Assembly (NCBI GenBank): GCA_034387635.1
Contig: JAOANU010000011.1
Span: forward strand, 528,501-592,500
DNA from: Rhodosporidiobolus odoratus
Lineage: Eukaryota; Basidiomycota; Microbotryomycetes; Sporidiobolales; Sporidiobolaceae
Reading direction: 5' to 3'
Length of the DNA stretch: 64,000 bases
Each line of letters starts with the position of its first letter. Within the stretch, counting starts at the first letter, position 1. This document shows positions 10,712-20,491 of this stretch, piece by piece. A model generated the notes under the pieces. It was not told the origin of the DNA. It made no database searches and was given only the letters and a program-made list of their open reading frames with translations. The translations under genes and the position numbers were made by a program.

Positions 10712-11940
10712 ATGTCGACCACAGCCACGCTGACAGGCTCCGCGATCACCTTTCATCCCATGACCATACTCAGTCTCGACGGCGCCTCTGGTGCACCGCC
10801 GCTCTGTGCCCCGTCACGTCCAGTTCGCCCCCCTGTCTACTCGCCCACTCCTGGCCAAAGCCACTCAACGACACTGCAGTCAGCCAGAAATGCCACCAAA
10901 CCGCCTCTTCCGCCTAAACCACAATACCCGCGCCTCTCTTTCAACGTCGACAACCTTCCGGTTTTCATGGACTTTTCCACTTACGCCGAATACATTGCAC
11001 CTTGGGCCGACTACACCTTCACGGACGACGACGTACCCGCCCCGCCCGGTCTGCCTCCCTGGACTGGATGGCTCGAGTCGTACTACCAGGCGATTCATCC
11101 CAAAGCCTGGGCAATCCTCGATGAAGAGTACAAGGCTCTGACGAAGTACGTTGGTGACATGTATCACTGGGTCGAGGTCAAGCGTCGTCTCTGGGAACTC
11201 TCGGTCGCGGAGGTTGACTCAGAGACACGAGAAATCCGGTACGCCAAGGAGGAAATGAAGGATCGTTTCGAAATCCTTTATTGTAAGCACCGTTCTCCCT
11301 CCGTCACACGCTACTCTCTTTGTGGCTGACACTCTACACTGTCCTGGCGCCTCTATTTACGCATCCTCGACGCCTCTCTTGCACGCCTCTTCTGCTCTGT
11401 AGGTCTCCACTACGTTCGCGAGCAATACCTCGACTACTACCGTCGCCTGCTGCCGGGCAACTCGGACGACACGATTATTGCCCAGACCACCACTGTGGAT
11501 GGAAAGCTAAGGAGTCGGGTGCCTCGGCATAGTGGTGCGTAAACTTGCCTCTCGCTGCTTGGTCGTTTCCCCCCCCGTCTGGTGCCTCGGCATTTTCGAG
11601 CTCGCGTCCCTCCTTCCCTTACCTGTAGCTCCTTTGCTGACGTCATCTTTCCTTTCCAGTCTGGCCTCTCCCATGCGCTATCCCTCGCGACCCTTCCTCG
11701 CCAATCCGTCAGCCTCTTACTTCCGTCGGCCACCTTTCATCTAACACGGCCGAATTCACCCCTTATCGAGTTCCCAATGTCTGCTCAGAAAGGACAAGGC
11801 ACCTCGTGGCAGCGGCTCGTGCGCTGTACTCACGACAGCCATTGACGAGCTCTTCAGCTATGCCAAAGAGTACCGGGAACACAATCGTCGATTCGCCGCC
11901 GGCGTACGAACCGTTTGTGGCGCCGGCTTGCATCGGGTGA
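10712..11940 (+). CDS. Uncharacterised orphan-family protein, plus-strand copy
   Basis: Predicted 327 aa in three exons: 10712-11282, 11403-11534, 11660-11940. I do not recognise the family. The first ~80 residues are Pro/Ser/Thr-rich (TKPPLPPKPQYPRL). A central helical part follows with aromatic-rich WTGWLESYYQAIHPKAW and YKALTKYVGDMYHWVEVKRR, then a charged helix and LHYVREQYLDYYRR. The last exon is Pro/Ser/Thr-rich with PPAYEPFVAP near the C-terminus. No signal peptide or membrane segment is seen. Reading frames starting with TTG upstream were ignored and the first ATG in frame was taken. The sister copy on the other strand supports both intron positions, since exon boundaries and flanking residues are conserved. 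Confidence 0.65.
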
Positions 11941-12731
11941 AGCTCACACCGAGCTTCTATAGTGATCGCAGTTGCCAGTCTTATTGTTTCTCGGTTTCAA
12001 TTGTAGCGTTTCGGAAGCTTCTCGACTGCATCGGTGTTTGTGAAGTCGAGGTATATGCGGATGCAGTCTGTTACTGCTGTTTCAAGCGTCAGCACTGGCT
12101 GCAGTGGAGAACAGAAGGATACAGAAGAAGAAAGAGGTCAGGCGGAGAGCAAAGAAAAGCGGGAATGCTGATGAGAAATGATGCAAGGATGCAAAACGAA
12201 AGTGGGCTGGAAGAGAATCGCGAGGAGACGAGGGAAAGGCCGAGACCCCGGGGGCTCTGCGCCCTGGGCGCTGCACGGTAGGGGACAGGGAGGAGAAACA
12301 AAACGGGGCACGAATATTTGGTAATTGCATGCGAACGGCCGAATGAGTATGCAAGAGCTGACAAGGCGAGAGCGGAACGCGATGTAGAGTCCGAAGGCGA
12401 AAGGGGTATTCGAGGCCATACGAAACCTCTAGGAGGAAGAGAGGAAAGAAGAATAGGCGGCGGTGGCAGAAGGGCTTTTACGAGGATGACTGGGGGACGA
12501 AACCGCGTTGTGCCAAAGACCATACACCAACGAGAAGAACAGACCATCACGTCGGCACGCTAAAAGATCAAGACAAACGAGGAGAAAACGCACCAATCCG
12601 GATCGCTCGATGCCAGCACCGTCAAGTTCTCATTCGCGAGATAGTCAACCCGCCCGGACTCTCAGCATGGAAAGAGTATTTCGCCAGCGCCGTGTTTGGC
12701 TGGTCGTCCTCTCCGTAATCCGATCCATGGC
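11941..12731. other. Gene-poor stretch beside the RAX2 remnant
   Basis: A 791-bp region, purine-rich on the plus strand. The longest reading frame (minus, 12089-12550) is Ser/Pro/Leu-rich with no start-context or domain support and looks spurious. It may contain the terminator of the orphan gene and that of the former RAX2 gene. Confidence 0.5.
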
Positions 12732-14510
12732 TCATAGCTCCTCCCGCACCCTCAAAGGGAGAGGACCAGCAATCGAGTCACGGCCTCCGCCTGCTCCTCC
12801 GCCTCCTGCGGCGAACCCGCCGGCGTGGTGATGACGTACGTTTTTCTCGCCCTTGGGGTCGAGCAGAACGGCGGTCGCAGCGCTGACCGTCTGGAGGAGG
12901 GATGTTGGGCGACGAAGTCCGCTGACGGAGGACGCTTCGCTGCCAGTTCCAACTCGAGCGGCACCAGGGAGAGGGTACTGCGGGTCGTATTTTCTTCGGG
13001 CGAGGGCGATGAGAAGCCCGATGAGGACGAGGAGGAAAACGATGCCGACGGCGATAGCAATCGAGATGAGGATTACGATACCTGGGGAGAGCTGCGAGCG
13101 GCTTGAGAGAGAGAAGTCGGTGATGGAGAAGAAGAGCTGGGAACCAATGCCGGAGGAACCGATGGCAGAGGTGGCGAGCAGGTAAGGGTACCAGGTCTCG
13201 CCATCATACAGCACCGACGCAATGGAGGTATCGTTAATGGTCAGCTGAACTGAAACCATCAACATGCAGTTCAACTCGATGATGTCGTTCGGGAGACGTG
13301 CGAGGACTGGAGCGGAACGAAAGCGAGAGACTGCACGCTATAGCCGGCGGCGAGAGGGATGTTGTCGACGTCGTTCCAGGCGGTTCCGTTCCAGTAGAGG
13401 AAGTGCGGTGCGTCGGAAGTCGAAGAGCCGGCGACAAAGACCTTGTCCTCGTTGTGATTGCCGGCGGAGAACGTGGTAGCCGGTCCGGGAAGGTCGGTAG
13501 CGCTGCCAAGAGACTTCCATGACAAGATTTTGTAGTGCATGGGTGACGTAGCGGGTCTCCGAGGCGAGGGCAAAGTTGCCGCCAGCGAGGAGGCTCTCGG
13601 ACTTGGAGTCAGTGAGGACAAGCTGTCAGTGCTGGATCACGAAAGGAGGAAGAGACTAATGCGTAACCCCGTGAAGTCGATAGCCCCAACAACGCCTCGC
13701 AGGCCCATCGCTAAGTTCGACCTTTGCAGTTGTCCGGATCCCACAAGCAAATGCTATGACACGGCAGCAAACCAGCAGATACGAAGGCGCCTGCAACGGG
13801 AATCTGATCATTGTAGCCGAGTCGCTGGGCGATAGCGTGGCCTGCAAAAGACAGAGAGTAAGAACAAGGCACGGAACGACCCGAAGAGTGACACGGGAAA
13901 GAAGGTGACAGACTGGGAGACTCACCCACCCACCCCGGCATTCCCTGCCCAGCGTTCTCCCCCTCCATTTCCCAAGTCACCAATCCCTGCTTCCCATTAC
14001 TCGTGAAGCTGCCTTCAAGCCAAAGCGTATGATCAAACCTTCAAAGCCGTGACCGTTCCATCGATCTGTCCCTCCGTCGCCGAAGATCCGGAAAGAGGTC
14101 GAAGGAGTTCAGACTTGGTATCGTAGCCGCCGACAATTCGCACGGAGGTTGAGGAGTCTGACGACGACAAAGGGGTAGAAGTAAACGGTTCGGGATGATC
14201 ACAACGTTCGTCGAGCCGTCCTTCCAGAACGCGCCAGCGGGGATTTGGTCGGGCAACGAACGCATCAGATACAACATCGTGAACAGCGAGATGCATGAGA
14301 TGTGCCCCCCTCCCCGTGTCGCGACAGAAAGTCTTGTAGATCTTAAGCGCTGTCTGCCCGTTGACAGTCGACATGCGGAAGAATTACTCTGCGTTGGAGA
14401 ACAGGAGCAGCCCCTCTTGGATCGCGCCAGCAAACCTGGGTACCGGTTGAGGGTGGGAGGAGAGCAACGACGGAAACGATGGTAGAATCAGCCGAACTGT
14501 TCATGCCTAC
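12732..14510 (-). pseudogene. RAX2: Truncated, frameshifted RAX2 (bud-site selection membrane protein) remnant
   Basis: The end of the reading frame is a clear RAX2 C-terminus: DGETWYPYLLATS, then one strong membrane helix (PGIVILISIAIAVGIVFLLV) and a basic cytosolic tail. Upstream pieces carry typical RAX2 beta-propeller text: GAFWKDGSTNVVI, GSFTSNGKQGLVTW, PVAGAFVSAGLLPCHSICLW, GLRGVVGAIDF, KVFVAGSSTSDAPHFLYW and SLAFVPLQSSH. These lie in different frames. Shifts are needed near 14190, 14035, 13725 and 13275, with further ones likely near 14315 and 13540. At least one intron (13928-13842, GTGAGT to TTGCAG) is still intact. RAX2 proteins are usually over 1,000 residues. Only about 1.8 kb fits here before the neighbouring stop at 14555, so the N-terminal part is gone. 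Localised sequencing error is the alternative. Confidence 0.75.
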
Positions 14511-14554
14511 TAGCGCGAGCATGCGTACCTCTTGGAACTAACAATGAGGAGCAC

Positions 14555-16168
14555 CTATCGGACTGCACTGCCCTTCTTCCCCTGCACCCACTCTACCGCC
14601 CTCCGCTCCGCCTCTACCCGCCATGCCTGCTCATCCACCCTCTCCGCATCCTCCCAGCTTTCGCTCTCAGTCAGCTTCGTCGAATTCCCTGCTCGAACGT
14701 GCTGAGTCTGATCTGCCTCAGCTTCGAAGCTGAACAACAGCCCATCTGCAAGCCACCCAGCTTGATCCGGCGGGAACCGATAAGCCCGCTCCACCGTTGC
14801 CCACGCCCGGGCTCTCATGGTCGGCACGAATGATCGCAAGAGCGCAGCCAGGGGAGAGAAAGACGGCGGGAGGTGAAGGGCGGTTGCATGTGCGTTGACC
14901 GCAGGAGGAGGGATGGGGATGGAGGCGAGAAGGCGAGCGAGGGAGCTGTAGGAGTTGCGTACGAGGGCGGTGCATAGCGCTAGAAGGAACCGGATCGAAA
15001 GATCGACATGGGTGTACGAGCCTAGGTGGGTGGGGTGAAAGGTTGGGTGGGGGAGATGAGCAGCGCGGAGAAGGGAGAACAGGCTGGAGAGGAAAGTAGA
15101 GAGAGGAGGGGCGGAACTTGCGACGCCAGATGGCGTAGAAGTGTTCGATGGCGAGGCGAACGCGGGCATGAGATGTGAGTGAAGGAGGTGCAGGGTGAGG
15201 TAGAAGGCGATAGTTGCAGAGTCGGTCCGAGTGGCTGGCGACGAGGAAGAGATGGAAAGGCTGGACAGCGCTGTCGCCAGCGGTTCAGGCCTCGCTTCCG
15301 CGGTGGCGGAACGAGTGGCAAAGTGCAGGTGGAGAACGAGAGGAGGAAGGGAGCTGGCGAGTTGAGGTGTATTCGAGGCGAAAAGTGAGAGCAGAACGGA
15401 GGCTTCGTAGACTACTAGTGTGCGAGGTCAGACCCGGGAGTTTATGGTGTCAGACGTCTTTCAAAGCTGAGCAGAGGCGCACCTTCGCAGGCAAACCGGT
15501 CCACCCGGCGGATAGAAGTGATGCCTTCCCGTAGTTTTCCTGTGCAAGGCGCATCCAATCAGCATAAAACAAAGGCGCGAGTACGATAGGACCGTACGTA
15601 GATCCAATAAGATGATGCCCAGCTCCTCATCTCGCCTCGTGCGCTGCTCGAGCGATATAGCCTTCACAGAATGTGCCGTCGCCCATTTTCGCAGCTTGCC
15701 GTCGATGTGTTGACGGAACCGCTGCTGGACTTCCGGATTACGTAGGCTGCATAGCGAGTGGTCAACAAGCGTATTGGGCCGGGGGCAGAACGTGAACTAG
15801 ACTTACGATACCACGTCCTCGTCACCGCCTTGCAAGCCTCGACTCGGGGATAAGAGCATGTCCATCTCGGAGGGTTTCCTTCCGATATCCTTCCGAGCCA
15901 TCCTGAGTCCATCTCTTGCGATACCGCCGCCATCGGCTGCTTTCGCTCTGGTTTCCCCACTTGCCCCTCTAGCGGACGAGGGAGAATAAGCCCACCTGGA
16001 TGCCCTGTCGCGCGCAGGTTGCGCCGGAGTCGCGCCGCCTGTTCGCCAGGGTGTATGTGCGCTCATTATGGGTTGTCGAGTATGAAAGCCAGATTGAGAA
16101 GGTTGAACGAGATCAAGCTGAGCTCGAGAGGGAGATGGAGACATCTTGGCTACAACTGCTTCTTCCAT
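14555..16168 (-). CDS. Conserved helical protein, possibly SAC3/CSN8-PSMD8-like
   Basis: Predicted 475 aa in four exons: 16168-15807, 15746-15598, 15539-15483, 15414-14555. The N-terminal 120 residues are basic and probably disordered. The middle reads NPEVQQRFRQHIDGKLRKW, RTRRDEELGIILLDLRKLRE and VDRFACEVYEASVLLSLF, which looks like consecutive amphipathic helices. The C-terminal half is Ser/Pro-rich with LLALCTALVRNSYSSLARLL and AWATVERAYRF. This helical layout recalls SAC3/GANP or CSN8/PSMD8/eIF3K (PCI-type) proteins, but no diagnostic motif settles it. The N-terminal ATG is the first in the open frame. UTP13 starts 124 bp away on the other strand. Confidence 0.6.
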
Positions 16169-16292
16169 ACTGCTATGAGTGCTACAAAGCCCAGATTCAA
16201 GACGAGGTAGGCTATACAACACTCTCCGCCATTCGCCGGTCCATAATCCAGCCGCGGACGGCCATCCGAGCCAAAACAAGAAGCACGAGGAG

Positions 16293-19200
16293 ATGAGGCC
16301 CGGGCAAGCCAACACTGGAACGCGAGGGTATCGCAGGGTGTGCAGTAGGGACACAGGGCAAGAGTGCTGCTTTGCTAGCAGCTACGAGACCGGGCGTGCC
16401 GGCACGCGAGTTGGAGGACTCCCTCGAGGCGAGCAACCCCTACTGCCAATCGACGCATCGCTGACCAAAGCCTTCTTGTCCATTAGCTTTCGCGCAGCCA
16501 AAACTTACTCACCCATACACACGGGCGGGAAAGCCGTCCTGTCCGGAGATGGAAGCTGGCTCGTCTCGACGCTCAACGACCAGGCGCTCGTAACCGATAT
16601 CGAGACGGGAGAGCCGGTGCAGGAGCTCAAGGGCGTACGTACTCTTCCCTAGCTGCTCCTTGACTCCACTTAACACGCCTTGCTACAGGACACCTCCGCT
16701 GTTACAACCCTCTCCATTACCCCTTCCCCTCTTTCCCCTCGAGATGGCGGCTACCTCTTGACCTGCAACCGGTCTCTCGCCCTCCACATCTACTCGGTCC
16801 CTTCGCTCTCCCTCCACCGCCACATCCCACGCGCTCATGACGCCCCGATCATCACCTGCTGCGCCGACCCCACCGGAACCCTCTTCGCAACCGGTTCAGC
16901 TGACGGTATCGTCAAAGTCTGGGACGCAGCTCGGGGCCACTGCACGCACGTGTTCAAGGGCCATGGAGGAGTCATCTCTGCCATGGTCTTTGACATTGCG
17001 AGTACTGGCGATGGAGGGAAACAAGGACGGGCAACGCTCGTCACAGGCGCGGACGACTGCAAGATCCGCGTCTGGGACTTGCGGTCGCGGGGGTGCTTGC
17101 ATGTCTTGGACGGGCATGTGAGCGTTGTGAGGGGCTTGGACGTGACGAGGGACGGAAAGATGCTTGTCAGTGGAGGAAGGGACAAGGTGGTCAACGTGTG
17201 GGATCTCGAGCGAGGAGTACTGAGGAAGACGATGCCGGTGTTCGAGACTCTCGAGTCGATTGGGCTGGTCGAAGTTCCGGAAGGCGAGTTGAGCAAGAAG
17301 GGGAAGGGAAAGGAGACGGGCGCAACGAGGATGGCAGTGTTCACTGGAGGAGACAAGGGTGTCTTGCGGCTGTGGGATCTGAAGTCAGGGGAGCAGATCA
17401 AGACGCTTGCGGACGAGGCGACGGCGAGCGGGAAGGTTCACGAGATCCTTGATGTCATGTAAGTCTTTGTCGGCTTTTCCTCCTGTTTCGTTGGGGCTGA
17501 ACAGATTGCTACCGCAGCCACACCCCCGCCACCTCTTGCCTCACGGCCATCTTCGTCGACCAGAACATAGTTACTCGCGCCCTTCCTTCCCTTTCCATAT
17601 CCCGGCAAGTTATCGGTTTCAACGACGAAGTCATCGACACGTGCTTCCTTTCATCTCCGTCTTCTCCTTCTGCCTCAACAGTGGAGCCCTCTTCTTCGGA
17701 GTCGCATCTAGCCATCGCCACCAACTCCGACCTTGTCCGCGTCTACGACCTGAATAGGTTCAACACGCAACTGCTGGAAGGGCACGACGATGTTGTACTG
17801 TGTCTGGGGCGATCATCGGACGGAGAGGTTCTAGTAAGCGGGTCCAAGGACAACACTGCGCGGGTGTGGAGAGCGTTGCCGGCGGAGGAGGAAGGGGACG
17901 CACCATCCTGGTCTTGCGTGGGACGAGCTGAAGGTCACGTCGAGTCCATTGGCGCTGTGGCAGTGTCAAAGCGGGACCGACACCTTCTCATCACCGCCTC
18001 TCAGGACCGCACCGCCAAACTCTGGGACCTTGCCTCGCTCCTTTCTCCCACTTCTTCCTCTCCGCCTTCAGATCCTCCTACGGCCCTCCGTGCACTCTCG
18101 ACAACAAAGATCCACGACAAGGACATAAACTCACTCGACATCTCCCCGAACGATAAGCTCTTCGCCTCTGGATCCCAAGACCGCACCGCCAAACTCTTCT
18201 CTATCTCTTACACCCCCGCCACGAAATCCTCCCCGCCTCAAGCTCAACTCGCCCTCCTTGGTACTTTCAAAGGTCACAAACGCGGTGTTTGGAGCGTTAA
18301 GTTCTCCCCTGTCGATCAATGCCTCGCCACCGCTTCGGGGGATCGAACGGTCAAACTGTGGAGCTTGCAGGACTTTACTTGTGTAAAGACGTTTGAGGGA
18401 CACAGTAATTCTGTTTTGAGGGTTGACTTCTTGACGAGGGGAATGCAGTTGGCTACGGCGGCGAGTGATGGGTTGGTCAAGATTTGGAATGTCAAGGACG
18501 AGGAGTGCGCGACTACATTGGACAACCACGAGGAGAAGGTGCGTTGCCAGCGTTCGCCTTCCGTGCTCTCATCGTGAACTCACTATGCGCTATGCTTCTG
18601 CAGGTCTGGGCGCTGACCGTTGCGAAGGATGAGCAATACGTCGTTTCGGGAGGTGCGGACTCGGTCATCACCCTCTGGGAGGACGTGACCGAGACGGAAG
18701 AGCTCGAGAAGGAGCAGGAGCAGGCGGAGCTCGTGCTCAAGTAAGCTTTCCTTCTCTAAATCGTATCTTAGCTCGTAGTTGACAGAAGGGTTCACCACAG
18801 GGAGCAAGACTACGAAAACTTCCTGTCCCTCAAAGACTACTCCAACGCCATCCTCCTCGCCCTCTCCATGAACCAACCCCGCCGCCTCCTGAATCTCTTC
18901 ACGGAAGTCCGCCTCAGTACCGGAAGTTCCTCCACCGACGCCTCAAACAACGCCGCCGACCTCCTGTCGTACACCGGTTCTCGACACGTCGACCTCGTTC
19001 TGCAACGCCTTTCTCCCTCTGAGTTACGACAACTCCTCGGCTACATCAAAGACTGGAACACGGTTGCGAGGTCGGCGGATGTCGCGCAAGGTGTCTTGCA
19101 CGCCATCTTCAAGTTCCACGATGCGGATCAACTGCTCGAAACGTTGGAAGGGAAGAAGAAAGGCGAGGGAGATGATGAGGAGCTGGATCTGACGGCGCTT

Positions 19201-19461
19201 GACGGAGGCGGGGACGACGAGGGTCCGGAAGAAGATGGATTGGGCGCGTTAACCAAGCGCAAGGGGAAGAAGCCGCCACCAGCGGTTAAGGCTTCCGACG
19301 TTCTCGGAGCGCTCATTCCGTATACCGAGAGGCATATGGCGAGGGCGGATAAGCTCGTCAGGGAGTCATTCATTGTCGAGCATTTGTTGGGGATGATGGA
19401 GGGATTCGATGATTTCGATGTGGCACCCGGGACAGGGATGGAAGTAGACGACGAGGAGTAG
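16293..19461 (+). CDS. UTP13: U3 snoRNP WD40 protein UTP13 (TBL3)
   Basis: Component of the UTP-B (Pwp2) subcomplex of the 90S pre-ribosome, needed for early 18S rRNA processing in the nucleolus. Exons are 16293-16634, 16689-17458, 17518-18538, 18604-18740 and 18801-19461, about 976 aa. Many WD repeats are visible, for example FATGSADGIVKVWD, LVTGADDCKIRVWD, LVSGGRDKVVNVWD, LITASQDRTAKLWD, FASGSQDRTAKLF, LATASGDRTVKLWS and VVSGGADSVITLWE, forming two propellers. A C-terminal Utp13 domain follows (YENFLSLKDYSNAILLALSM, then RHVDLVLQRLSPSELRQLL). The first codons are uncertain. A good acceptor at 16484-16489 suggests that a short upstream exon may replace the first ~65 residues of the open frame. 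Confidence 0.87.
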
Positions 19462-19718
19462 CGTGCGGCCTTGTAACTCGAGGCGGCCCATACTTCGTAC
19501 CCAGCCTGAAGTGGGCCGGCTGCATGGACCCTTAGGTCTGAAACCCTAGAAGCGAAACACGTGCAAAACAGAAGGAAAGCAGAGACCGAAAGCAATTCGC
19601 TAGCACTTCTCCCGTCTGATCAGCGCTCCATGACTACGTGACCCAGCCAAGTTTGCTCCGTCTCTGCTGACACGAAGCGTAAATAACCTGAAATCGCATT
19701 TTACATTTCCTGCATCGT

Positions 19719-20260
19719 CTAGTGGTGTCCGTCGTGCCCGTGCGCCTTCTTTGCCGCGGCGTTGACGGTCTCATCGTAGGCGACGTAGGCGGTGAACGCA
19801 ACGACGGCGAGGCCGAAACCGGGGAAGAGGTTGCGGAACCTGCGTAGGAGAAAAGGGGAAGGGAGAAAAGTCAGACGAATGTGTAAGAGCGTGGCGCAAT
19901 GGGTCAAGCACAGTGGAGACTCTGAGAACGGCCCAGACTTCGTTTGCGGTACAGGAGCGTGACCTTACATTGCTCGGTTGGAGAAGACGGGCGACTGTGC
20001 GAACGGAAGTAAGTAAAGTCAACTCGAGATGGTCGTCTCAACAAGCGGGGCAAGCAAGTCGTACCTTCCTCCATGCCTCACGCTTCGCCCACGGGTCTGC
20101 GATTGAGCCAGCACGAGCGAGGTCAGCCTAGTCGAGGAGACTGGAGCGAGATGAGGGGAGCGGGGTCGAAGGCGCACCGCGATAGAGTTGTTGTGCGGGC
20201 ACTGTGCGTGACGAAGAGTTCAGTACGCATGCCCCCGAGGCTGACCAGACAGTACTTACT
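19719..20260 (-). CDS. Mitochondrial complex I B12-type (NDUFB3-like) subunit with intron-split start codon
   Basis: Predicted 67-aa protein in five exons: 20260 (with the 5' leader), 20201-20178, 20096-20065, 19994-19969, 19839-19719. The motif DPWAKREAWRKSPVFSN followed by FRNLFPGFGLAVVAFTAYV, a single membrane helix, and a His-rich tail (HGHDGHH) match fungal NADH:ubiquinone oxidoreductase B12-like subunits of the inner membrane. The frame has no ATG in genomic DNA. Joining the A at 20260 to the TG at 20201 across a GTAAGT...CACAG intron creates an ATG in a good context (CAAACATG). All downstream phases agree with that start. Assignment to complex I is by resemblance only. TOP1 begins about 230 bp away on the other strand. 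Confidence 0.75.
20202..20259 (-). other. 58-nt intron interrupting the start codon (A|TG)
   Basis: Donor GTAAGT directly after CAAACA and acceptor CGCACAG directly before TGCCCGCAC. Removal gives ATGCCCGCAC, the only way to start the downstream complex I subunit frame with methionine. Confidence 0.65.
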
Positions 20261-20491
20261 GTTTGAGGAGCGTGACGAGGTGTGGAGAAAGCAAATGAAT
20301 TGATTACGTTTGGATTACACTAAGCGAGTTGCCCAGTGGTAATGCTGAATACAAAGGTAGAATTGAGGTGAGGTTGAAAATCGGCTAAGTCGAGCTCGAG
20401 TCGGGACTTAGCGAAATCATCTCTCTCTCCTTCACCTTGACCTTACACTAAATCTCACACCTCACTTTCGCTTGATCAGAGCAAACACGAC

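Noticed and set aside
12089..12550. Minus-strand 153-codon open frame
   Set aside because: Ser/Pro/Leu-rich, no ATG context or splice support, no domain. Typical of chance frames in GC-rich DNA.
15000..15180. An alternative frame reading HARVRLAIEHFYAIWRRK inside the helical protein's last exon, suggesting a frameshift
   Set aside because: The main frame stays open for 286 codons with no splice sites leading into or out of the alternative, so I kept the simple model.
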